Below, in pieces: positions 1 through 5,309 of a DNA stretch of 7,036 nucleotides. Numbering within the stretch: the first letter of the stretch is position 1; every line of letters starts with the position of its first letter. The position numbers and the translations under genes were made by a program. The DNA is from an uncultured Ilumatobacter sp. (GTDB taxonomy: Bacteria; Actinomycetota; Acidimicrobiia; Acidimicrobiales; Ilumatobacteraceae). The stretch lies in the NCBI GenBank assembly GCA_937891565.1, contig CALAHA010000440.1, positions 1 to 7,036 of the forward strand, read 5' to 3'. The notes under the pieces are model-generated. The model had not been told where the DNA came from and ran no database searches. It saw only the letters and a program-made list of their open reading frames with translations.

Positions 1-329
1 ATCAGGATCGTGCGGTTCCAGTCGTCGAGCGTGGTGTCGGCAATCGGTTTCGGTTCGAAGATGCCCGCGTTGTTCACGAGGATGTCGATGCGGCCGTGCT
101 CTTCGATGATGCCGCCGACGACCCCAGCCCAGTCGCCTTCGCTCGTGACGTCGTGATGCAGGTAGGTGACGGCATTGCCGAGTTGCTCGGCGGTTGCGGC
201 GCCGACCTCGTCGAGCACGTCAGTGATGTAGACCGTTGCACCTTCAGCGGCGAACAGTTCAGCCTCGGCTGCACCCTGGCCGCGTGCGCCGCCGGTGATC
301 AGTGCCACCTTGTTGTCGAGCCGTCCCAT
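1..329 (-). CDS. SDR family NAD(P)-dependent oxidoreductase, N-terminal part (runs off left edge)
   Basis: Only the first 109 residues are in the window; the gene starts at ATG 329 and continues past base 1. The N-terminus MGRLDNKVALITGGARGQG carries the classical SDR cofactor motif TGxxxGxG (about residues 13-20). HHDVT follows (about 63-67), with the Asp that contacts the adenine ring, then NNAG (about 90-93). The catalytic Ser-Tyr-Lys lies outside the window. The Asp near the end of the second strand (YITDV) favours NAD over NADP, which is inference. It is probably a soluble cytoplasmic dehydrogenase/reductase of a hydroxy or keto compound; the substrate cannot be told. The start lies three bases after the stop of the selenoprotein gene, with a purine-rich GGAAAGAG about 8 bases upstream, so the two are very likely co-transcribed. 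Family call is firm, exact function open. Confidence 0.9.
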   Translation of the reverse strand, partial: MGRLDNKVALITGGARGQGAAEAELFAAEGATVYITDVLDEVGAATAEQLGNAVTYLHHDVTSEGDWAGVVGGIIEEHGRIDILVNNAGIFEPKPIADTTLDDWNRTIL

Positions 330-332
330 TGG

Positions 333-1220
333 TCAGCTCTTTCCCGAATCAGCAGCCTGTGCTGCTCGCCGCTTCTCGCCTGAGGCGCGCAGTGCGGCGA
401 TGTTTGAATCGTCCACACGCATGTAGGCGGCGCGCCAGTCGTCGGTTCCCCACCGCACTGGTGCTTGGACCGTGGTGCGCGGGGCAATTGCCGTCGCAGC
501 GACGTCGAGCGCCAGCGACACGATCGACTGCTGCATGTCGCGATCGCTGGGCTTGCCGCACGGATTGCCGAGTGGAAAGTCGACGAAGAGCATCCGGGCG
601 ACGCCGCACTCTTCGACGATGTCACGGGCGCTGCCGACGACGATGGTGGTGATGCCCTGTGCTTCGAGATGACGAGAAACCAGACTCACGGTCTGGTGGC
701 AGACCGGTCAAAGCGGAACGAGCAGGGCAATGTCGACTCCGTCTTGTGCACACCACTCGCCAATCTGCTCGGCATCGAGGCCGGTTTTGCGTTGGCTGTA
801 CTCGGTTGGCACACCGAAGAAACGATGGTTCAGCGAACCGATGGTGCCGTTGTCAGCAAGTTTCTGCAGCGATTCGAGGGGGAGGAAGCTTTCGGTGTCA
901 TCGGTGTGTGTTGCCTGCTTGTCCCACGACAGGTCGTTGGTGAACATCTTGTCGGGTACGTCGGTGACCGGGTGGGCATAGACCTGCTTGTTTGTGGCCG
1001 GTGCGCCGTGTGCAGAGTCGTGATGGTGCAAGAAGGTGGTGGTCACCACCGCAACGTTGCACTCGCCAAGAGGCTTCGTGTGCGGGCTGAATGGCACCTC
1101 GTCGAACGCCGCCCACCGGTAGGGCTGCTCGAAGCCGGAAGCGGAGTAGTACTCGCGCGACTTGTCGATGTAGCTCACGAAATTGCGATGGGAGACTTGT
1201 CGGTCGGCGCGTGCTTCCAT
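333..1220 (-). CDS. GrdB/PrdB-like selenoprotein (glycine/sarcosine/betaine/D-proline reductase selenoprotein B family), UGA decoded as Sec
   Basis: The frame reads from ATG 1220 to TGA 335-333 with one internal UGA at 710-708, giving 295 residues with selenocysteine at 171. Around it the protein reads ALLVPL-U-PVCHQTVSLVSRH, a UxxC redox motif in the setting I recall from GrdB/PrdB-type proteins. Family-like sequence lies on both sides: PYRWAAFDEVPFSP and a KPLGECNVAVVTT strand upstream, GSARDIVEECGVAR and FVDFPLGNPCGKPSDRD downstream. In clostridia GrdB and PrdB are substrate-binding selenoprotein subunits of reductases. No partner subunit (GrdE/PrdA type, pyruvoyl) is visible here, so this looks like the stand-alone aerobic type of unknown reaction, probably thiol/selenol redox chemistry. 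No signal peptide or membrane segment is seen. The start is uncertain: ATG 1220 has a TANNNT box spaced for a leaderless mRNA, but GTG 1178 (VSYIDKSREYY) would fit family N-termini as well. Neither has a good Shine-Dalgarno. An SDR gene follows after three bases. Confidence 0.85.
679..697 (-). promoter_or_regulatory. Bacterial SECIS-like hairpin downstream of the UGA
   Basis: On the minus strand ACCAGAC, loop CGTGA, GTCTGGT form a perfect 7-bp stem with a 5-base loop. The loop begins 18 bases after the UGA and has G as its second base. Bacterial SECIS elements, which bind SelB, typically have a short stem with a guanosine in the first two loop bases, about 16-37 bases after the UGA; this hairpin meets both. 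An overlapping alternative stem, CGGTCTG (706-700) with CAGACCG (695-689), starts one base after the UGA and would exclude this one. It has a CCAC loop without G and is too close to the UGA to look like a SECIS. Folding was judged by eye only. Confidence 0.7.
708..710 (-). other. In-frame UGA, predicted selenocysteine codon
   Basis: The codon sits between CTT (Leu) and CCG (Pro) and is followed two codons later by TGC (Cys), giving U-P-V-C. The reading frame is otherwise open for about 170 codons before and 124 after, and both halves look like one protein family. If UGA stopped translation, the product would lose its redox motif and its conserved C-terminal part. Confidence 0.83.
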
Positions 1221-1226
1221 GCCCCA

Positions 1227-1232
1227 AAGGTA
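1227..1232 (-). promoter_or_regulatory. Possible -10 box (TACCTT) for a leaderless selenoprotein mRNA
   Basis: TACCTT fits TANNNT and ends six bases before ATG 1220, the layout of leaderless actinobacterial starts in which the A of ATG is +1. No good -35 box is visible 16-18 bases upstream. The match is short and could be chance, but it is the main reason for choosing ATG 1220 over GTG 1178. It lies in the 150-base divergent region 1221-1370, in which I see no other strong signal. Confidence 0.3.
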
Positions 1233-1370
1233 GTTGCGACGCCGAAGCTGTAGCGACCCGGTGCCGAAACGCCCGACAGGGAGTCGCCAGGTTGCGGGGT
1301 CACTTGCACCCCCGTCGTGCGATACTGGGCCCGGCTCGAACAAGCGCGCCGGTGACGAGATTGGTTCAAC

Positions 1371-1949
1371 GTGAAGCGGCGATTCGCACTCTTGGTTCTG
1401 AAGCTGATGGGCTGGACGTCGGTCGGCCCTGCCCCCGAAGCGAAGAAATATGTCATGCTTTCGGCGCCGCACACCACCAACTGGGATCTTCCGGCATTGC
1501 TGATGGCGACGTGGAGCCAAGGGAGATCAGTCAACTTTCTGGGCAAGCACCAACTGTTCCGTGGGCCGATGAATTGGCTGATGCGCTCACTTGGCGGCAT
1601 CCCGGTGCGCCGCGAGGGCCGTCACGGGATGGTTGAGTCGCTGACCGCCGAGTTCGCAGCCGCCGACGAGATCGCACTGGCCATTCCAGCAGCCGGCACC
1701 CGGTCGTACTCTGACCACTGGAAGTCAGGCTTCTATCGGATCGCCCTGGCTGCCGATGTGCCGATCGTCTGCGCCTTTGTCGACTACAAGACAAAGACCC
1801 TCGGCTTCGGGCCAACGATGATGCCGACAGGCGACCCTGATGTTGACATCGTGTTCTTCCAGGAGTTCTACGCCGACAAGGTCGGCAAGTTCCCCGAGAA
1901 GAAGAGCGAGATTCGGTTCCGGCCGGACCAAACCATCGCCGCGGGTTAA
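1371..1949 (+). CDS. Lysophospholipid acyltransferase family protein (1-acyl-glycerol-3-phosphate acyltransferase-like)
   Basis: The 192-residue protein has the PlsC/LPLAT motif order. Motif I is HTTNWD (H34, D39 of HxxxxD, the catalytic pair). Motif II is around GKHQLFRGPM (58-67) and is followed by GGIPVRR (75-81). Motif III is PAAGTRS (106-112). Next come WKSGFYRIA and a PIVCAFVDYK strand. Such enzymes move an acyl chain from acyl-CoA or acyl-ACP onto a lysophospholipid or related acceptor at the inner membrane. The protein is shorter than classical PlsC and belongs to the compact type whose N-terminus is only weakly hydrophobic (FALLVLKLMGW). The usual Glu of PEGTR is Ala108, which may alter phosphate binding. 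GTG 1371 is taken as start because an in-frame TGA lies at 1353-1355 and no ATG intervenes. It has no clear Shine-Dalgarno. The gene stands alone between a divergent pair and the arsR operon; a metabolic link to either is not evident. Confidence 0.85.
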   Translation: MKRRFALLVLKLMGWTSVGPAPEAKKYVMLSAPHTTNWDLPALLMATWSQGRSVNFLGKHQLFRGPMNWLMRSLGGIPVRREGRHGMVESLTAEFAAADEIALAIPAAGTRSYSDHWKSGFYRIALAADVPIVCAFVDYKTKTLGFGPTMMPTGDPDVDIVFFQEFYADKVGKFPEKKSEIRFRPDQTIAAG

Positions 1950-1985
1950 CCATCGAACTGACGCTCGGTCTTTTCCCTTCCGCAG

Positions 1986-2009
1986 GGGCTTGACAGAGGG
2001 CTTGACAGG
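1986..2009 (+). repeat. 12-bp tandem repeat, each copy containing TTGACA
   Basis: GGGCTTGACAGA (1986-1997) is followed directly by GGGCTTGACAGG (1998-2009), with 11 of 12 bases identical. Both contain a perfect -35 consensus TTGACA (1990-1995 and 2002-2007). The second copy has the better spacing to a -10-like box. Confidence 0.75.
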
Positions 2010-2030
2010 GGACTCCATAACGACTTTGCT
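2002..2030 (+). promoter_or_regulatory. Predicted sigma-70-type promoter of the arsR-hyu operon
   Basis: TTGACA (2002-2007), a 17-base spacer and TTTGCT (2025-2030) form a promoter with a perfect -35 and a weak -10. Transcription from it would begin near 2037-2039, at or just before the A of the arsR ATG, implying a leaderless mRNA. That agrees with the absence of a usable Shine-Dalgarno. An alternative -10, TATCGT (2032-2037), has a 24-base spacer and is less likely. Confidence 0.55.
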
Positions 2031-2043
2031 CTATCGTTATGGA
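2014..2043 (+). promoter_or_regulatory. Operator: perfect 10-bp inverted repeat over the -10 region and arsR start codon
   Basis: TCCATAACGA (2014-2023) and TCGTTATGGA (2034-2043) are exact reverse complements separated by 10 bases. Half-site centres lie 20 bp apart, about two helical turns, as expected for a dimeric winged-helix repressor bound to one face of DNA. The repeat covers the spacer end, the -10 box, the predicted transcription start and the ATG of the repressor gene. That placement suggests negative autoregulation of arsR and the downstream operon. Confidence 0.7.
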
Positions 2044-2362
2044 TGCTGAGGTACAAGAATCGCTCGATCTCGAAAAGGCACTGAAGGCGATCGCCAGCCC
2101 AAGGCGTCTGCAGATCATGCAGTGGCTGCAAGATGTAGCTGCCAATTTCCCGGCCCAAGTACATGGTGACCCTGTCGAGCACGGTGCGTGCAATCTCTTT
2201 ATCACCGACAAGCTCGAAGTCTCCCAACCCGCTGCGTCGCGCCACATGAAGGTGCTCGTCGAGGCTGGCCTCGTTGTCCCGACCGCCCGTTCCGGGTGGG
2301 TCTATTACCGACGCAATGAGCCCGCTGTCGACGCGCTCAAGCACCGACTTCTCGCACTCTGA
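2039..2362 (+). CDS. ArsR/SmtB family winged helix-turn-helix transcriptional regulator
   Basis: The 107-residue protein has ArsR features: an N-terminal helix with KALKAIASPRRLQIMQWL (13-30), then an HTH with VSQPAASRHMKVLVEAGLV (61-79). A wing follows with GWVYYRR (86-92) and a C-terminal dimerisation helix. A segment of about 15 residues between helices (FPAQVHGDPVEHGA) is longer than in E. coli ArsR. The metal motif ELCVCDL is not conserved: only Cys51 lies where its first Cys would be, so metal sensing by that site is unlikely and the ligand may be an organic molecule or redox state. The start is ATG 2039, inside a palindromic operator and downstream of a TTGACA promoter, probably leaderless. 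It is the first gene of the operon, 29 bases before the SDR gene, and most likely represses it until the pathway substrate is present. Confidence 0.88.
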   Translation: MDAEVQESLDLEKALKAIASPRRLQIMQWLQDVAANFPAQVHGDPVEHGACNLFITDKLEVSQPAASRHMKVLVEAGLVVPTARSGWVYYRRNEPAVDALKHRLLAL

Positions 2363-2391
2363 ACGACTCCTTGAATCGAATGGAAACTCAC

Positions 2392-3195
2392 ATGTACGAA
2401 TCATTGAACAACAAGGTCGTTCTCGTCACCGGAGGTGCCGGTGGGATCGGTCGTGCAATCGCCGAGCGCTTTGCCGGCCAAGGATGCAAGCTCGTGGTCA
2501 ACGACGTCAACGCTGAGGCGGCCGCAGAAGTGGTCGAGGCAATCATCGTCGCAGGTGGCCAGGCAGTCACGGCGATTGCTGACGTGTCCGACAGTGCACA
2601 GGTTGCAACGATGTTTGAGATCCTGGTGGCCGAGTACGGCGACATCGACGTGTTGGTCAACAACGCGGGCCTCGTCTCGCCGATGCTGCATTTCTTCGAC
2701 GCTGACGAGGCGTGGTGGCGTCGCATCATCGACGTCAACCTCACCGGGCACTTCTTGTGTTCGCATGTGGCTGCGCGGATGATGGCCAAGGCTGGCGGCG
2801 GGTCGATCATCAACATGAGTTCGGGTGGTGCTACCCGCGCGCATCGTGCCTTCACCGCCTACGACGCAACCAAGGGCGGCATCGAAGCGCTGACCCGGGC
2901 CATGGCGCTCGACCTCGGCCCCTACGGCATACGGGTCAACGCATTGATGCCGGGTTCGATCGACACCAGTGGCCTCAGCTTGGCCGACCGGAAACTGCGC
3001 GGCGAGAACGTGCCGCTCGGTCGAATCGGTGAACCGATTGACATGACGGGCGCAGCGCTCTTCTTGGCTTCTGACGATGCGTCGTACATCACCGGCGACG
3101 TCATCAAGGTCGACGGCGGAATGCTTGCCCAGCAGCGTTCGGCGACTGTCGACATCAAGCTGCCGGCCGACTTCCCAAAGATCGAGGACCTCTGA
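2392..3195 (+). CDS. SDR family NAD(P)-dependent oxidoreductase
   Basis: This is a 267-residue classical SDR. It shows TGGAGGIG (13-20, cofactor motif), NDV at the end of strand two (Asp favouring NAD), a DVSD segment, NNAG (90-93), and DVNLTG with the structural Asn near 116. The catalytic triad is Ser144, Tyr157 and Lys161 (YDATK), and the protein ends with the VDGG region near residue 243. The tail after VDGG is about 24 residues, longer than usual. It would oxidise an alcohol or reduce a carbonyl in the cytoplasm; the substrate is unknown. ATG 2392 is chosen because MYESLNNKVVLVTGG matches normal SDR N-termini and GGAA lies six bases upstream. TTG 2371 and ATG 2380 are in frame but would add an odd leader. 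Its stop overlaps the hyuA start (TGATG), so it belongs to the arsR-hyu operon. Confidence 0.92.
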   Translation: MYESLNNKVVLVTGGAGGIGRAIAERFAGQGCKLVVNDVNAEAAAEVVEAIIVAGGQAVTAIADVSDSAQVATMFEILVAEYGDIDVLVNNAGLVSPMLHFFDADEAWWRRIIDVNLTGHFLCSHVAARMMAKAGGGSIINMSSGGATRAHRAFTAYDATKGGIEALTRAMALDLGPYGIRVNALMPGSIDTSGLSLADRKLRGENVPLGRIGEPIDMTGAALFLASDDASYITGDVIKVDGGMLAQQRSATVDIKLPADFPKIEDL

Positions 3196-5309
3196 TGAGT
3201 ACCTCCGTTCGGTTCGCTGCCGATGTCGGCGGCACATTTACCGACGTGGTGCTCGAACGCGCCCGGGGTGATTACGCGTCGACGAAGGTGTTGACGACTC
3301 ACGATGCGCCGGAGCGAGCCATTCTCGAGGGCGTCGAGCAACTCGCCACCGCCGAGGGGATCGATTTGTCGAGCCAATCGAGTGTTGTCACGCAGTTCGT
3401 TCACGGCACGACCCTCGCCACCAACGCCCTCATCGAAAGGCGCGGTGCTCAGACTGCGCTCGTTACCACCGAGGGGTTCCGTGATGTGATCGAGACACGG
3501 ACAGAGAGCCGGTTTGAGCAGTACGACCTCGACATCGTGCTGCCGACGCCATTGATCGAACGGAAAGATCGCTACACCGTCGCCGAACGACGCTCCGCCA
3601 GCGGCAAAGTGCTCCTCGACTTCGACGAGGCCGGCGCAGTCGCCTTGGTCGAACATCTCGCCAGTGGCGGATACGAGTCCGTTGCCGTTGGGTTTCTGCA
3701 CAGCTACGTCGACGGAACGAACGAGCGCCGCTTCCGCGACCTGCTTCTCGATCGACTTCCCGATATTTCGGTGTCGATCAGCTGCGAAGTGTCACCGCAG
3801 ATGCGTGAGTTTGAGCGGTTCAACACCGTCTGTGCGAATGCCTATGTCCAGCCATTGATGGCGTCCTACCTGGTGCGGCTCCGTGACGAGCTGCTGCAGC
3901 GCGGCGTCAACTGCCCGCTCTACCTTGTGCACTCAGGTGGCGGCTTGATGAGCGTCGAGAGCGCCGCGGCGTTTCCCGTGCGACTCGTCGAGTCGGGCCC
4001 CGCCGGTGGAGCAATTTTTGCTGCCGACCTCGCAGCTCGCTACGGACGCGACCGTGTGCTCTCGTTCGACATGGGTGGCACGACAGCCAAGATCAGTCTG
4101 ATCGACGATTTCCGTCCGGCGACCGCCAAGACCTTCGAAGTCGATCGCACCGCTCGCTTCAAGAAAGGGAGCGGGATGCCGATCTCGATTCCTGTGATCG
4201 ACATGATCGAGATTGGTGCTGGCGGCGGATCGATTGCGAGCGTTGATGTGCTCGACCAAATCAGGATTGGTCCGAAGAGCGCCGGGTCCGAGCCCGGCCC
4301 GGCGGCGTACTCGCTCGGCGGCCAAGACGCCACGGTGACCGACGCCAACCTGCAACTCGGTCGGCTCCATCGCGACACCTTCGGAGCGACCGATATCGAT
4401 TTGTCGCCGCAATTCGCGAGCGAAGCATTGGTTCGGAGCGTCGGTGAACGGCTCGGCCTTGACGCCAACACCTCGGCTGTCGGAGTTGCCGAGGTCGTCG
4501 ACGAGAACATGGCCAACGCTGCTCGGGCGCATGCCGTCGAGAACGGTAAGGACATGGGCGGCTACACGATGATCGCCTTCGGCGGTGGCGCTCCACTGCA
4601 CGCCTCGCGGCTGATGGACAAGTTGGGCCTCGACGAACTGATCGTTCCGCCCGGCGCCGGTGTCGGCTCAGCGATCGGGTTCCTCGTCGCCCCGTTCTCC
4701 TACGAGGCTGTTCGCAGCTTCTACACGTCGACGCTTGACTTCGACGTCGACGGATCCAACGAGGTGCTGGCATCGCTGACCGATGAGGCGATGTCGTTCG
4801 TTCAGCCTGCATTGAGCGAGGACGCTGAGGCCATCCTCACCGTCGAGCGGCAAGTGTCGATGCGCTATGCCGGTCAGGGCTGGGAGATCCCCGTGGCGCT
4901 CGACGACGACTCCACCTTCGACGAGTTCGCCGCTGAACTGTTGTCGGCGAAGTTCACCAAGGCCTACGAGGGGTTCTTCGGTAGAGCCATCGACGACCTC
5001 GCAATCGAGACCGTGAGCTGGTCGGTGCGTGTCTCGTCGATCGTGGCGGCTGGCGAGCGGGTCGAACTGTCGATTGCATCGTCATCGGTTGCTGTGGCGG
5101 CTACGTATCGAGATGCCTACGACGCGGCTTCCGGGGAGCGTGTGGAAACTGCGGTAATCGACCGGAACGAGTTGTCGCCCGGAACCTGTTTACACGGGCC
5201 AGCGATCATCGCCGAAGCGCAGACCACCACCGTGCTTGCCTCGCACCACACGTGCACGGTGCAGGCTGACGGCACATTGTTGATCACCCGCGATCGGAGC
5301 GCTCAATGA
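3195..5309 (+). CDS. hyuA: Hydantoinase/oxoprolinase family protein, subunit A (HyuA-like)
   Basis: The 704-residue length is normal for HyuA. The N-terminal hydantoinase A domain shows DVGGTFTDVV (10-19) and HGTTLATNALIERRG (70-84). The central ATPase-like domain shows VESGPAGG (265-272), FDMGGTTAKI (291-300), GAGGGS (341-346), SAGSEPGPA (362-370) and TDAN (382-385). Further on are FGGGAPLHA (462-470) and a C-terminal beta-rich domain. The family uses ATP for ring opening of N-methylhydantoin, 5-oxoproline or lactams, or for carboxylation of ketones (acetone and acetophenone carboxylase relatives); sequence alone does not decide which. It would form a soluble complex with HyuB, encoded next. 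The start ATG 3195 overlaps the SDR stop and has a good Shine-Dalgarno, GAGGA at 3184-3188, six bases upstream. No key motif appears missing. Confidence 0.92.
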   Translation: MSTSVRFAADVGGTFTDVVLERARGDYASTKVLTTHDAPERAILEGVEQLATAEGIDLSSQSSVVTQFVHGTTLATNALIERRGAQTALVTTEGFRDVIETRTESRFEQYDLDIVLPTPLIERKDRYTVAERRSASGKVLLDFDEAGAVALVEHLASGGYESVAVGFLHSYVDGTNERRFRDLLLDRLPDISVSISCEVSPQMREFERFNTVCANAYVQPLMASYLVRLRDELLQRGVNCPLYLVHSGGGLMSVESAAAFPVRLVESGPAGGAIFAADLAARYGRDRVLSFDMGGTTAKISLIDDFRPATAKTFEVDRTARFKKGSGMPISIPVIDMIEIGAGGGSIASVDVLDQIRIGPKSAGSEPGPAAYSLGGQDATVTDANLQLGRLHRDTFGATDIDLSPQFASEALVRSVGERLGLDANTSAVGVAEVVDENMANAARAHAVENGKDMGGYTMIAFGGGAPLHASRLMDKLGLDELIVPPGAGVGSAIGFLVAPFSYEAVRSFYTSTLDFDVDGSNEVLASLTDEAMSFVQPALSEDAEAILTVERQVSMRYAGQGWEIPVALDDDSTFDEFAAELLSAKFTKAYEGFFGRAIDDLAIETVSWSVRVSSIVAAGERVELSIASSSVAVAATYRDAYDAASGERVETAVIDRNELSPGTCLHGPAIIAEAQTTTVLASHHTCTVQADGTLLITRDRSAQ

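Noticed and set aside
708..710. UGA as a disabling nonsense mutation (pseudogene)
   Set aside because: The downstream frame stays open and family-like to a proper stop, the UGA falls exactly in the redox motif, and a SECIS-like hairpin follows. Sec decoding explains all three.
465..1253. Long plus-strand open frame (262 codons) opposite the selenoprotein gene
   Set aside because: No family motif is recognisable, and it lies fully antisense to a frame with clear GrdB-like sequence. It is a shadow caused by GC-rich codon use.
1296..1312. Small hairpin GGGGT-7-ACCCC in the divergent intergenic region
   Set aside because: Five base pairs in GC-rich DNA is common by chance, and no promoter or regulator gene ties to it.
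1321..1326. GATACT as a -10 box for the acyltransferase gene
   Set aside because: It resembles an extended -10 (TGC before it), but no -35 lies at proper spacing, so it was not listed as a feature.
708..1520. Extension of the selenoprotein frame upstream to ATG 1520
   Set aside because: It would overlap the acyltransferase gene by 150 bases on the opposite strand, and the extra residues are Arg-rich and unlike the family.
1957..1974. Possible intrinsic terminator after the acyltransferase gene
   Set aside because: The stem ACTGA/TCGGT has only 5 bp including one G-T pair, and is followed by CTTTT only. It is too weak to claim.
2401..3237. Minus-strand open frame (278 codons) opposite the SDR gene
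   Set aside because: The plus-strand SDR has the complete cofactor and catalytic motifs; the antisense frame has none.
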